The notes under the pieces are model-generated. The model saw only the letters and a program-made list of their open reading frames with translations, ran no database searches and was not told the origin of the DNA. Made by a program: the position numbers and the translations under genes. From contig OW804099.1 in NCBI GenBank assembly GCA_942159475.1, forward strand, positions 13,456,162-13,520,161: a stretch of 64,000 bases of DNA. Direction: 5' to 3'. Within the stretch, counting starts at the first letter, position 1; every line of letters begins with the position of its first letter. The DNA is from Sthenelais limicola (lineage: Eukaryota > Annelida > Polychaeta > Phyllodocida > Sigalionidae). Positions 1-12,800 of this stretch are shown in pieces.

Positions 1-358
1 GCATTTGCTATTGGCTAGTATGTAATGACGTCACACTCTCTCCGCCAATCAAAACTCACCAAAAATAAGTGCCTTCGGTAGTGGGCGTATCAGCACATAT
101 GTGACATGTCTAACATATCACATAAGCAGATCTCACTCATTTCTATGATTACAGCCAAACTTGTGATATAAAAGATGTTAATTATTGTTATGTTTTTTCC
201 AACACCGGATCTTTATTCAATATATCAACAGAACCTTTCCTTGGGTCATGTACATCTAGAAAATACAACACACCCAAACCTTTCATCCTCTTCTGGCTAC
301 CTTTTTTTAAAAAGATAATCTTCATGAACAAAGAAACATTTGTAATAAAAATACAATA
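1..358. other. Unannotated AT-rich DNA
   Basis: No coding potential or recognisable repeat boundary is seen. A 'ctttattcaatat' stretch near 213 resembles the reversed 3' end of LINEs that recurs in the window (for example near 2000, 48330 and 59485). If the minus-strand exon ending near 359 is real, this would be its 3' untranslated or downstream flank. Confidence 0.4.
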
Positions 359-655
359 TCAAAAATATGCGTTCACACTTCCTGACACGTTAACATTAAT
401 CATCTTGTGTTTATACAACTTATTTAAACAAGCACATTTGCTACACGTTCTTAGAATGAAGGCCTGGGACGTCATGTACCAGCAATAGGCAAGAACCGAA
501 ACGCTGTCTTTAGGTCGAAATACCACATCTGGCACTGATTTCATACAGGCACTGGGGCCTATCTGAGAGTGGGTGGGGCACTGACCACAGCTGTAGGTAC
601 ACACCCGCTCAAACACAGTGCGGGTGCATGCATCATGCACTCAACCTGCACCTAG
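359..655 (-). CDS. Possible terminal exon of a cysteine-rich secreted protein
   Basis: On the minus strand a possible splice acceptor (TGTCTAG|GTG) lies near 655, followed by about 95 open codons to a stop near 359. The reading contains ten cysteines (from ECMMHACTR onward), grouped as C-x4-C, C-x3-C-x2-C and a closing C-x2-C-x-C (CSKCAC). That spacing resembles extracellular disulphide-rich modules such as C-terminal cystine knots, but I cannot assign a family. No upstream exon is recognised before the next 650 bases. It could be a chance reading frame. The cysteine density and the acceptor are the only arguments for it. Confidence 0.3.
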
Positions 656-659
656 ACAC

Positions 660-1300
660 AACATTTGTTCTGTTATTTGTTTTCCATAACTATCAAAGGA
701 ACATTAAGTAAGATGAAGATAGGGCATGGTGTTGTCTCATATATCTTAAAATTTCGTGGCAATATTAAATGTTTTTCTGTCTCTAAAATTACATTTAATG
801 AAGGGCCCTCTCTGGGTCCATTGAAACCTGCACCCTCATAATGTTAACACAGGTGGCTTGACCCCTCTTCCGGTCAAAATTACCCAGCCTCCTCTATTCT
901 GGCCCCAGTCTACCAGTCAGCATGTCCCATTCCGAATCTTGGCTATTATTCATCACATTGTCAAATCACATTGTCAAGACTGAAGAGGAGTTTGCATGTT
1001 AAACTATACAGCAATAAAGACATAATGCATTGGTGGCTTGAAGCATCTACACCACTCTGACTTGGCTCTCTCTATTCAGCAAAAATCGTCATTTGGAGAG
1101 TCTTATTTCTCTGCAGTAGAACTTAGAAGCAACAGTATAGTTTAATATCTAAAGACCAGTAGATTTAACACATTGTTCTGTCTCCTGACATATCCCTACC
1201 ACAGCCACATGAAACCCACTAGGCTGACCCAGCACCTATTCAGTGGCTCCAGGGTGGGGTGGTCATAATATAGTTTGTTTTGTTTTTACAAATCCTTTAT
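660..1300. other. No gene recognised
   Basis: Mixed-composition DNA with no long frame, no tandem repeat and no inverted repeat that I can see. It contains the donor-side flank expected if the cysteine-rich exon has upstream exons, but no candidate exon is visible. Confidence 0.4.
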
Positions 1301-1302
1301 TA

Positions 1303-2256
1303 TTTAACATGGCCTGCCATCTGGGCATATACAATGCTAAACCGATCCCAATAGGCTAAATATATGTGATTGTTGGTCCCCATAAGAGAGGGAAAAAGTG
1401 TTGGTACTTTTGTTGATATTTCTGTTAATGTGCTGTCGACCTTTTGCCCCGCAAGTTGCTTGTTGCGATCAACCATGAACAAATGCAGCTGTTTCACTCA
1501 ATCATACACAACACCCCACTCGTACCTTTCTCTATTTTCCAAGAAGCATGTCTTTTTGTCTTAATATAGAAAAAAACAGCTGCATGTATACATTACATGG
1601 GTCATTGCAAGGACCGACCGGCGGAACAAAAGGCCATTACCATAAATAGTATTAAAATTTCACTGCTTTAAACTGGGACTTATGGGGACCAAGAATCAGG
1701 TATCTTTAGCCGGTGGACATTAGTATAAACAAGGTATAAATGAGTAGGAAACGGAAATTACAATAAAATGATTTATTACATTTTTCAGTAGAAAAATAAA
1801 TTTAACAACCTGCATATAGGGTTGAGGACTAGGTAAGTTCAGAGGTCGACATTTTCAAGCTTTTCTCATCCACTTGAAACAGCTGACCCTATAGTGGAAG
1901 TTCTACATATGAAAAATAACGATGCAAGAGCACCAGTCTGGGTTCAACCTGTGAAATTATCAGAAAGTGCGAGTTTCTTTTTGTTTTTACCAAATTTTTA
2001 TTCAACATGGCCTGCCATCTGGGCATCTACAATGCTAAACAAGGTATAAATGAGTAGGAAACGTGAAATAACAATGAAATGATTTATTACATTTCTCAGT
2101 AGAAGAATAAATTTGACAACCTGCATATCGAGTTGAGGAGTAGGACGGTTCAACAGTCAACATTTTCGAGCTTTGTCATGTGTCACCAGCTGACCTTATA
2201 GTGGAAGTTCTACATAATAATAACATAAGAGCACCATCGCGGGTTTAACCTGTGAT
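1303..2256. repeat. Imperfect direct duplication, about 230 bp
   Basis: The phrase 'catggcctgccatctggg' occurs near 1308 and again near 2006. A longer block beginning 'aaacaaggtataaatgagta' occurs at 1727-1960 and again at 2037-2256, including the shared 'atgatttattacattt', 'gacaacctgcatat' and 'gctgacc(c/t)tatagtggaag' segments. Both copies follow a 'tttattcaacatgg' or 'tttattatttaacatgg' motif typical of the reversed tail of a LINE or SINE. This looks like two neighbouring insertions of one dispersed element, diverged by roughly a tenth. Confidence 0.65.
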
Positions 2257-2469
2257 ATTTGATAATATTGGAGGCACCCAATACCCCATGCTTATACAGG
2301 GATGAAATATAATGTTGTAAACAGAAATGACATAGAAATACTCCATATAACTCGGGTTGATGATGTAAGAAATAACTTGCATAATCGCTATTTGTTTATC
2401 AACGACAAAGACATTATAGCCTATATTGATATCATGTACACCTACTTGCCTTGCCCTTAGTTTATCTTA

Positions 2470-2600
2470 AAAAATATGGGAACGACTGGAAGAACTGGGA
2501 TTATCCCAGAAGTCTGTCGACCAATTTGTCTTTTTCAATGTAAATGTTACTAAACAAATAAACAAATAAAAGACTTTTCAATTCAATTCAATTCAATGAC
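2470..2600 (+). repeat. Retroelement tail with AATTC microsatellite
   Basis: The segment ends with 'aaataaaagacttttcaattcaattcaattcaat', a short (TTCAA)n tail after an AATAAA-like signal. Similar endings ('aggcaaataaaagacttc' near 53630 and 'ggcaaataaagaattatcttatctt' near 52770) suggest a family of LINE or SINE 3' ends with simple-repeat tails. Confidence 0.45.
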
Positions 2601-2743
2601 AGACAATATATGAGAGACAATGGTGAACAAACTAAAGTTACAGAATGGAATATTATTGCCTAACACTATCACTAGTAGGCAGCACCTATTGGCAGTAGTA
2701 GGCGCCACCTACAGGTGGTTGCTATGGAGGAGTAGCTCAAGCA

Positions 2744-3980
2744 GCACTGATGGAACGTATGCTAGCAACATAAGTTACTCAATATCTTCACTGATGGAAC
2801 GTATGCTAGCAACATAAGTTACTCAATATCTTCACTGATGGAACCTATGCTAGCAACATAAGTTACTCAATATCTTCACTGATGGAACCTATGCTAGCAA
2901 CATAAGTTACTCAATATCTTCACTGATGGAACCTATGCTAGCAACATAAGTTACTCAATATCTTCACTGATGGAACCTATGCTAGCAACATAAGTTACTC
3001 AATATCTTCACTGATGGAACCTATGCTAGCAACATAAGTTACTGAATATCTTCACTGATGGAACCTATGCTAGCAACATAAGTTACTGAATATCTTCACT
3101 GATGGAACCTATGCTAGCAACATAAGTTACTGAATATCTTCACTGATGGAACCTATGCTAGCAACATAAGTTACTCAATATCTTCACTGATGGAACCTAT
3201 GCTAGCAACATAAGTTACTCAATATCTTCACTGATGGAACCTATGCTAGCAACATAAGTTACTGGATATCTTCACTGATGGAACCTATGCTAGCAACATA
3301 AGTTACTCAATATCTTCACTGATGGAACCTATGCAAGCAACATAAGTTACTGAATATCTTCACTGATGGAACCTATGCTAGCAACATAAGTTACTCAATA
3401 TCTTCACTGATGGAACCTATGCTAGCAACATAAGTTACTGAATATCTTCACTGATGGAACCTATGCTAGCAACATAAGTTACTGGATATCTTCACTGATG
3501 GAACCTATGCTAGCAACATAAGTTACTCAATATCTTCACTGATGGAACCTATGCTAGCAACATAAGTTACTGAATATCTTCACTGATGGAACCTATGCTA
3601 GCAACATAAGTTACTGAATATCTTCACTGATGGAACCTATGCTAGCAACATAAGTTACTGAATATCTTAACTGATGGAACCTATGCTAGCAACATAAGTT
3701 ACTGAATATCTTCACTGATGGAACCTATGCTAGCAACATAAGTTACTGAATATCTTCACTGATGGAACCTATGCTAGCAACATAAGTTACTGAATATCTT
3801 CACTGATGGAACCTATGCTAGCAACATAAGTTACTGAATATCTTCACTGATGGAACCTATGCTAGCAACATAAGTTACTCAATATCTTCACTGATGGAAC
3901 CTATGCTAGCAACATAAGTTACTCAATATCTTCACTGATGGAACCTATGCTAGCAACATAAGTTACTCAATATCTTCACT
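2744..3980. repeat. 44-bp minisatellite, about 28 copies
   Basis: A 44-bp unit (core 'actgatggaacctatgctag' plus 'caacataagttactcaatatcttc') is repeated head to tail about 28 times with very low divergence. The main variable position gives 'ttactcaat', 'ttactgaat' or 'ttactggat' forms. The first two units carry 'gaacgtatg' where the rest have 'gaacctatg', so the left edge retains an older variant. There are no unique spacers, so this is a minisatellite and not a CRISPR array. A 65-codon frame over its left edge is a by-product. Confidence 0.95.
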
Positions 3981-4800
3981 CATTAAGCAAATGAAAGTGA
4001 ATGGGAAAAAAAGAAGTATGAATCATAACTTTTGGTTAATAAGTTTTTGGACAAAATAGAAAAAGAGGGGAATTTCTGTGAACCCTTTGGTAAAGTGAGA
4101 GTTGCAAAACCTGCGCATGAACAGATGGACTAAATTAGACTTTACAAGAGACTATAGCGTGAAAACAAATCTTCACCAACACTCTTAACTTAAATTATCT
4201 TAAAGAATGACGCACTCACACGATTGATATTGTTCTCCACACCTTAATTATGTATACGGTACCTATTTATTTATTCTAGGGGAGTCACAGAAGACCAGTT
4301 TTCTGAGGGTTCCTTTTCTTTTTCTGATGTACCTAAGTCATTATTAAATGTCTGAATAAAAATACGATATATATATAAAGCAAACCAGGGTTGAGGCAAA
4401 CAAAAGAGGCTTTTACAAAGTGGTTTTGAGGTTATGGTTTGGCAGTGGTCTAAAGTGGACTAAAGCACTGGGTCAGCTTGTAGCATACAAGTGTTGTGGG
4501 GCTGAACCCTGATGCGGCCACGCTATCACTCTCATCCTCCCAGGCACTAGTGGAAGTCCAGCAAATGCTGAACTAGCCCTGGTAACAGAGAAAAGGACAC
4601 AATCTATCTAAAGATTGAGAAAACCTGCGCCACCACCCTGTCTAACATGGAGGAAGGCGCACCTGAATTTCTTTTTGGAGGAAAACTGGATGAAGTGGTC
4701 AAGAAAACTGAGGTGTAAAGTATGGAGGTCATTAATAGATTACTAATTGATTGTTAATTAGGTAATTGAGATAGACCTATAATGATTAGATATGATTAGG
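3981..4800. other. No gene recognised; repeat-derived flank
   Basis: Between the minisatellite and the LINE fragment there is no supported gene. Near 4355-4400 an 'aataaaaatacgatatatatata' tract and the phrase 'gcaaaccagggttgaggcaaacaa' appear. The latter recurs near 18963 next to a LINE 3' end, so part of this stretch is probably old LINE sequence. Confidence 0.4.
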
Positions 4801-4817
4801 GAATTGAAATATATTAA

Positions 4818-5654
4818 ATGAACCACTATTGTTTTAGTCTATACAGTGATAGCCTATCCTTACTAAGAGTTATAGGGCCAACGTTAAAATGTGTTTATAC
4901 ATTGGTAAATGGAACTGTCAATCCATCAGCAAGGTTTAGGAAACAAGTTTGGACATGTCTTAAGAATTCTATTCACCGGCAAGCCCGGGAGGGGATTGCT
5001 AACTTTGTAATTAATGAAAAAAGCATCAACATCTATACAGCAAGTGTGAATACAATGTACAAAGCCCTAGTACAAAAAAGTAGACCGGATCTTGAAAAAT
5101 TCTTTAAATGGAATGATATACTCAATGATCGAAATGCGATACCAAACTATGAAGTGTTTAAAATTAGAGCGGGGCATCCTAAAAGAATTGGGTTGGAGCC
5201 GAGACTCCAGGCCTTACAGTTGAAAGTTCTCCATAGAAATATTTGTTGTAACGAATACCTTTGTAACATCTCTGTAAAAGGTCATCCTTTGTGTGAATTC
5301 TGTGGGGCCAAGGACGATATTGTCCACTTCTTTTATCATTGTGAGAAGGTTCAGGAGTTCTGGACCAGAATAAGAGCGTGGTTTCATGTACTATTCAATG
5401 AAATAACTCACGAAATTGTAACGCCGACCCAGGTCTTATTGGGTACGGTGGAAGTAGGAAAAACGCATGATTTTATCAACTGGATTCTCATTCAAGCTAA
5501 GAATTTTATTCATAGGCAGCGTCTCTTCCACAAAAATGATATCGGTGTGGTTCAGTTTGGCAGAGAAACATGCAGGAAGTTTAGGGCCATGAGATATGGG
5601 GAAAAAATTATTCAAAAAAAGGGGCGAAGGGGGAAAAGTGGAGAGTGTATATGA
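4818..5654 (+). pseudogene. LINE ORF2 C-terminal fragment with zf-RVT zinc finger
   Basis: A 278-codon open frame matches the C-terminal part of a non-LTR retrotransposon polyprotein, downstream of the reverse-transcriptase core. The diagnostic part lies around residues 120-200: 'LQALQLKVLHRNICCNEYL' followed by a zinc-binding CEFC...HFFYHC signature (C-x2-C then H-x3-H-C). This is the zf-RVT module common in L1-like and Tx1-like elements. No endonuclease or reverse-transcriptase palm is seen upstream, so the copy is 5'-truncated, as most LINE insertions are. The first methionine is arbitrary. The frame ends in a basic tail, and an A-rich stretch with AATAAA-like signals follows at 5740-5900. 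Confidence 0.75.
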
Positions 5655-5699
5655 ATGACTTTCGAGATCACTTTATTGATAACTGATAATGCATGATAT

Positions 5700-6560
5700 G
5701 AAGGCCTCGCTGTCGGAGGCAGAGATGTAGAAAATAAGAAAATCCAAAAATAAAATAAAATATGAGTACACAAAGTTCTCTAGAATTAAGACAAAAGTTA
5801 ACTGGTTTTAGTAAGATCGTTGTGCGAGAGCGTTAGAGTTGTAAAAGCCTAGATGGCAGGAAAACGAAATAAAGTTACAAATGTTTTAAAAAAAAGAAAG
5901 AATTCTATTCTGCGGCCACTTGTTGGATACAAAAGAAAGTTTTAACTCGAGCCATTGAATCACACTTGTAGTTCCAACCTTGCGTACAGTTCTATCTAAG
6001 TATCCCTCTTGTGATATACATTTGACACCAGGTCACCTGATTCACATCCATCCGGTTCGGGGAAAAGTTACAGGGATCCAGGCACAAGGGCGTGGGTACA
6101 CTTATACTAATGGATGTCAATGTCAAGTGGGCATGCGCAATAATGCCCCCTTCAGTTGTTTGTGTCACGAAGTAAAACCCTAATACGGAGTACATTAAGA
6201 TACGCATTAGTATTGTTTTCTGTGTTCTGCCACGCAATAGGATTTGCCAGACTATTTAATAAAGGAGTGCTGGCCCAATCCACACACAACCACCTCTACA
6301 TTCAACCTTACAACATGTAGTTGGACTTCACATCATTTCTACACTCCACCTATTGGAGACTTCTATATTCTATTGGTATAACTAGACTGAACTGAGGATC
6401 CAGCCAACTTAGCACCCTGGCAGTATGGCCCAATTGTATCAAGAGTTCTCTGGAATGGATCCAGTGCAATCATCCAGTAATTAATTAGTTCATAAAGTAA
6501 AGGATCCAGACCTGGGAACTCACAAGGCCTCTTCAAAGCTCATCAAAAGACTTGCTCCTC
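5700..6560. other. No gene recognised before the 96-bp array
   Basis: This stretch holds the 3' flank of the LINE fragment (A-rich, ending near 5900) and then unique-looking DNA. Two small overlapping frames near 6000-6230 show no family features. Several 'ggatcca' sites near 6400-6510 are unremarkable. Confidence 0.4.
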
Positions 6561-9500
6561 GTTGGGTAAGAGAATACAATATATCTTGCCCCATGTACAC
6601 TTGATGTACCATGTATAATAGTGGATGTAGGGAGGTACAGTAAGGGGGAAATACAGGTTGGGTAAGAGAATACAATATATCTTGCCCCATGTACACTTGA
6701 TGTACCATGTATAATAGTGGATGTAGGGAGGTACAGTAAGGGGGAAATACAGGTTGGGTAAGAGAATACAATATATCTTGCCTTCCCCATGTACACTTGA
6801 TGTACCATGTATAATAGTGGATATAGGGAGGTACAGTAAGGGGGCAATACAGGTTGGGTAAGAGAATACAATATATCTTGCCTTCCCCATGTACACTTGA
6901 TGTACCATGTATAATAGTGGATGTAGGGAGGTACAGTAAGGGGGAAATACAGGTTGGGTAAGAGAATACAATATATCTTGCCTTCCCCATGTACACTTGA
7001 TGTACCATGTATAATAGTGGATGTAGGGAGGTGCAGTAAGGGGGAAATACAGGTTGGGTAAGAGAATAAAATATATCTTGCCTCATGTACACTTGATGTA
7101 CCACATATAATAGTGGATGTAGGGAGGTGCAGTAAGGGGGAAATACAGGTTGGGTAAGAGAATAAAATATATCTTGCCTTCCCCATGTACACTTGATGTA
7201 CCACATATAATAGTGGATGTAGGGAGGTGCAGTAAGGGGGAAATACAGGTTGGGTAAGAGAATAAAATATATCTTGCCTTCCTCATGTACACTTGATGTA
7301 CCACATATAATAGTGGATGTAGGGAGGTACAGTAAGGGGGAAATACAGGTTGGGTAAGAGAATAAAATATATCTTGCCTCATGTACACTTGATGTACCAT
7401 GTATAATAGTGGATGTAGGGAGGTACAGTAAGGGGGAAATACAGGTTGGGTAAGAGAATACAATATATCTTGCCTTCCCCATGTACACTTGATGTACCAT
7501 GTATAATAGTGGATGTAGGGAGGTACAGTGAGGGGGAAATACAGGTTGGGTAAGAGAATAAAATATATCTTGCCTTCCCCATGTACACTTGATGTACCAT
7601 GTATAATAGTGGATGTAGGGAGGTACAGTGAGGGGGAAATACAGGTTGGGTAAGAGAATAAAATATATCTTGCCTTCCCCATGTACACTTGATGTACCAT
7701 GTATAATAGTGGATGTAGGGAGGTACAGTAAGGGGGAAATACAGGTTGGGTAAGAGAATACAATATATCTTGCCTTCCCCATGTACACTTGATGTACCAT
7801 GTATAATAGTGGATGTAGGGAGGTACAGTAAGGGGGAAATACAGGTTGGGTAAGAGAATACAATATATCTTGCCTCATGTACACTTGATGTACCATGTAT
7901 AATAGTGGATGTAGGGAGGTACAGTAAGGGGGAAATACAGGTTGGGTAAGAGAATACAATATATCTTGCCTTCCCCATGTACACTTGATGTACCATGTAT
8001 AATAGTGGATGTAGGGAGGTACAGTAAGGGGGAAATACAGGTTGGGTAAGAGAATACAATATATCTTGCCCCATGTACACTTGATGTACCATGTATAATA
8101 GTGGATATAGGGAGGTACAGTAAGGGGGAAATACAGGTTGGGTAAGAGAATACAATATATCTTGCCCCATGTACACTTGATGTACCATGTATAATAGTGG
8201 ATATAGGGAGGTACAGTAAGGGGGAAATACAGGTTGGGTAAGAGAATAAAATATATCTTGCCTTCCCCATGTACACTTGATGTACCATGTATAATAGTGG
8301 ATATAGGGAGGTACAGTAAGGGGGAAATACAGGTTGGGTAAGAGAATACAATATATCTTGCCTCATGTACACTTGATGTACCATGTATAATAGTGGATGT
8401 AGGGAGGTACAGTAAGGGGGAAATACAGGTTGGGTAAGAGAATACAATATATCTTGCCTTCCCCATGTACACTTGATGTACCATGTATAATAGTGGATGT
8501 AGGGAGGTACAGTAAGGGGGAAATACAGGTTGGGTAAGAGAATACAATATATCTTGCCCCATGTACACTTGATGTACCATGTATAATAGTGGATATAGGG
8601 AGGTACAGTAAGGGGGAAATACAGGTTGGGTAAGAGAATACAATATATCTTGCCCCATGTACACTTGATGTACCATGTATAATAGTGGATGTAGGGAGGT
8701 ACAGTAAGGGGGAAATACAGGTTGGGTAAGAGAATACAATATATCTTGCCTTCCCCATGTACACTTGATGTACCATGTATAATAGTGGATATAGGGAGGT
8801 ACAGTAAGGGGGAAATACAGGTTGGGTAAGAGAATACAATATATCTTGCCCCATGTACACTTGATGTACCATGTATAATAGTGGATGTAGGGAGGTACAG
8901 TAAGGGGGAAATACAGGTTGGGTAAGAGAATACAATATATCTTGCCCCATGTACACTTGATGTACCATGTATAATAGTGGATATAGGGAGGTACAGTAAG
9001 GGGGAAATACAGGTTGGGTAAGAGAATACAATATATCTTGCCCCATGTACACTTGATGTATCATGTATAATAGTGGATGTAGGGAGGTACAGTAAGGGGG
9101 AAATACAGGTTGGGTAAGAGAATACAATATATCTTGCCTTCCCCATGTACACTTGATGTACCACATATAATAGTGGATGTAGGGAGGTACAGTAAGGGGG
9201 AAATACAGGTTGGGTAAGAGAATACAATATATCTTGCCCCATGTACACTTGATGTATCATGTATAATAGTGGATGTAGGGAGGTACAGTGAGGGGGAAAT
9301 ACAGGTTGGGTAAGAGAATACAATATATCTTGTCCCATGTACACTTGATGTACCGTGTATAATAGTGGATGTAGGGAGGTACAGTAAGGGGGAAATACAG
9401 GTTGGGTAAGAGAATAAAATATATCTTGCCTTCCCCATGTACACTTGATGTACCACATATAATAGTGGATGTAGGGAGGTACAGTAAGGGGGAAATACAG

Positions 9501-9849
9501 GTTGGGTAAGAGAATAAAATATATCTTGCCTTCCCCATGTACACTTGATGTACCATGTATAATAGTGGATATAGGGAGGTACAGTAAGGGGGAAATACAG
9601 GTTGGGTAAGAGAATACAATATATCTTGCCTCATGTACACTTGATGTACCACGTATAATAGTGGATGTAGGGAGGTACAGTAAGGGGGAAATACAGGTTG
9701 GGTAAGAGAATACAATATATCTTGCCTTCCCCATGTACACTTGATGTACCATGTATAATAGTGGATGTAGGGAGGTACAGTAAGGGGGAAATACAGGTTG
9801 GGTAAGAGAATACAATATATCTTGCCTCCCCCATGTACACTTGATGTAC
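6561..9849. repeat. 96/100-bp satellite-like array, left part (about 33 units)
   Basis: Units start 'gttgggtaagagaata' and include 'atatatcttgcc', 'gtacacttgatgtaccatg', 'tataatagtggatgtaggga' and 'ggtacagtaagggggaaata'. Two length classes alternate irregularly: 96 bp (cttgccccat or cttgcctcat) and 100 bp (cttgccttccccat). Point variants recur in many units: aataca/aataaa, ggatgta/ggatata, accatgt/accacat. That suggests repeated block duplication. Minus-strand frames stay open across dozens of units only because the unit lacks stops. Related units appear upstream of retroelement ORFs near 19140, 28560, 29530 and 32030, so the array probably amplified from such a 5' unit. Confidence 0.95.
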
Positions 9850-9855
9850 CACATA

Positions 9856-12800
9856 CAGAGATGCCACTCAGATGAAGAAAAAAAGTCGGCAATGTATATG
9901 AGTGCCAACCCCTCTCAATGTGACAGTGGCTATGCCACTGTTGCAAGCGCCGTAGGCGCGCAGCCCCTCTAGGGGGGTCTGTGGGCATGCCCCCCCAGGA
10001 AAATTTTGGAAAATTAAGAGTAAAATGGTGCATTCTGAGGGCATTTCATTATCATACTTCACAACATTTACAGAGGTATAACATAGCAACGTTACTAAGA
10101 ACCTGGTTAATTTGTTGGCAAATTAAAATGTATATGAACTGTATGATCCAGACCGATTTTGCCTTACAGATTTGAATATTCAGGTAAATTTGAAGCAGCA
10201 ATAGTAGATAAATATGAATGCGAGGAAACCTTTGAAATGAAACCCTAAATCATACTAATTATCAACATCTTTATTACCACTACCCTCAAATTGGACTACA
10301 TTGAAATGCAACATTACCGATTTCTTTCCAAGGCTATAAAATGAGATGATCTATTTTGTTTTGTCAGTTCTTGTTTTTATATGAAGGCAAAATGGGAAAC
10401 AGAGGATTAAAAAGAGAAACATCGATCTTACTAATCTCTTCTATTGCTTTATATAAGGTCTATATTTGTGGTATTTTTTGTTTCTTATTTGAAGGACCCT
10501 CCTTATTGTCCACATTGAGATTCTGTTTCTGTATTTGACTCAATCTTTTAAGATATTGGCTATGTGCTGTCTGGAGATATCTTGCTTGCAGTTGGTGGAC
10601 TGGGTCCTTTTGAATGTTCTCTCTGTGGTGGTACTCGATTGCAGTCTGTCCCTTTGACTTCAACTCATACCTTACGGACTGAATAGCAGAGAATGTGACA
10701 ACATCAAGTCTGTTAGTTTTGGGAGTGATGATATCATTCATCGCACTGAAGGACTGTTCAACCTGTGGAGAGGTGAAGATGCTGAGACAGGCCTTGATCA
10801 CCCTCGACAGGCAAGGGTATTTACCACCAGCAAAGACCTCTCTCCACCAGAAATCTAGTCGTATATACTCATCGTTCACAACTAGGGGAGGGAGAGAATT
10901 ATCACAGTGGATTTTCATAATCTCCACGACTACTGCTAGCTTCTCCTCTTCTTCTTTTAGAACAAACTTGAAGTGCTCTGTCAGTGAAGTGAGGCCCTTC
11001 TTTCCTACATAATGCCCCATCGCCCTGGGATCAATAGCTGACAGTGCTTTCACAACCTCACTGGATTCAAACTTTTTCTGTGTGTATATAGCTGTGTCAA
11101 TGTAAGCTTTTTTCAGGGTTTTAAGGAATTTCTTCTTATCATCTCGATGGTACTCTGTTTTTAGGATTTTTAAACATTTAACCCCAGCAAATATATCGTT
11201 TAATTTTTGATGCAAAGATTCATCCTTTATTTTCTCAGGACTCAGAGTAAAGACATTGTCCCCTGTCAGATATTGAGGTTTCATGAAGCAGCAAAGTAGC
11301 CATTTCAGTAAGTCAATCATCTCGTCATTCAGTCTATGCATCATGGGTTCCCTCTTCTCGAATTTAAGCACAAATGCCTTAAATTGGTTCAAGAACTCCA
11401 GATACAAATTCATGAGGAGTCTTGTTGTTTTCCCTCGGTAGAATACTTTTTTAACAATGCGAGCCTTCCTAGCCTTGCCATCATCAGTCAATTTTTTCAA
11501 TTTGCATTTTGACTGGATTGTAATCAATCTTTTTCTGTATGCGGCTGGTAGACCTTTTATGATTTCCTTTCTGATGCTATCATAAGTTGCCTTATCCTTA
11601 TCAGGAAGCCATGCCCAATAAAAGAGCGTGTAGGCCTGAAACATTGTTACATTGGGTTCAGTAGCATCAAGCGCAGACAGCCATCTGTGTGAAATCCTTT
11701 TCTTAGGGGTGAGAAACTTGATACCAAGAAAGGAACATATCTCTCGAAGGTAATCTTTTAAGTCTGGGCTCCACTTAAAATCAGAGTGGATATCATCATC
11801 AAAACCTTCAACATGTTTGTCAAAGTATTTGCAGAAATATTTAACTATATTGTGGGCATGGTGGCAGACATCCCCGCCAATGTCCAAAAGCTGTGGAGCA
11901 CTTTCTCTCAGTTTGGTTTCAAATCCATTCTTTTTGCCACGCATGTAATTGGCTGAGTCACACAGTACAGAAATCAGATTGTCCAGGGGTATTTTATCCC
12001 TATCCAAAAGTTTGATTACTTCATCATGCACAGTCTGAGCATTTACTGTGATAAGTGAGATTGATTCGTAATGTTTGACCACTGTTTGTTGTTGACTCTC
12101 AGAATAATAACTCACAAGAATTGTAAGTATTTTGTTATGAGCAGTCGAGGTGCACTCATCAAGGTTAATTGAAAAATAAGTTGCCTTAAGGTCATTCACC
12201 AGTTCCTCATGTAAGGCCCGACCAATACCATCAATTAATTTATAGGATGCACACGTCCTTTTCATTGAGATAGAAGTAAGGACAGGCATGTCTCTTGAAG
12301 CCTCCACAGCCAACGCAATAAGTTTATCAGTCATACTTATAGGTAATCCATGCTGTACAGTGAAATAAGTAAATAATCCTTCCATGTTACTTTCCCGATC
12401 AACCATGCTAATGTTTGGCCTCGAGGGTGGCTGTCTCATTTGACAACAATTTGCACCATGTACATTTGGGGCCACGCCATAGGGAAGATTGCATATTCCC
12501 TGTCTGCTAGCACTAGCACTAGCACTAGCATTAGCATCAGTACTAGTGGTCGAGGAATAACTAGTTCCAGCATTAGAAGTTTGAAAAAGTTTGAATGAGA
12601 CTGGAAGCTGAGTATTTGTCATTCTGATATTCCTATTTCTGACATGTTTTTTAGTCTCTGCATGATCTTTCAAACATTTCTTACCTCCACTCCTATAGTT
12701 GATGTAATCATCACAAATTGAACAGTAAGCTTTCCCAGGTTGATCAGACTTCTTAATATAGTCAGAAAGGTAATCACCAATGTTATCAGTTTCTGTCAGC

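Noticed and set aside
2744..3980. Possible CRISPR array
   Set aside because: The unit is continuous with no unique spacers, and the genome is eukaryotic.
6520..9908. Antisense frames of up to 739 codons that look like a Tyr/Pro-rich repeat protein
   Set aside because: They follow the 96/100-bp repeat exactly, change frame with unit length and exist in overlapping versions. They are translations of a stop-poor tandem repeat, with no start context or conserved domain.
10695..11012. Plus-strand 105-codon frame
   Set aside because: It lies entirely antisense to the hAT transposase, whose frame has clear motifs.
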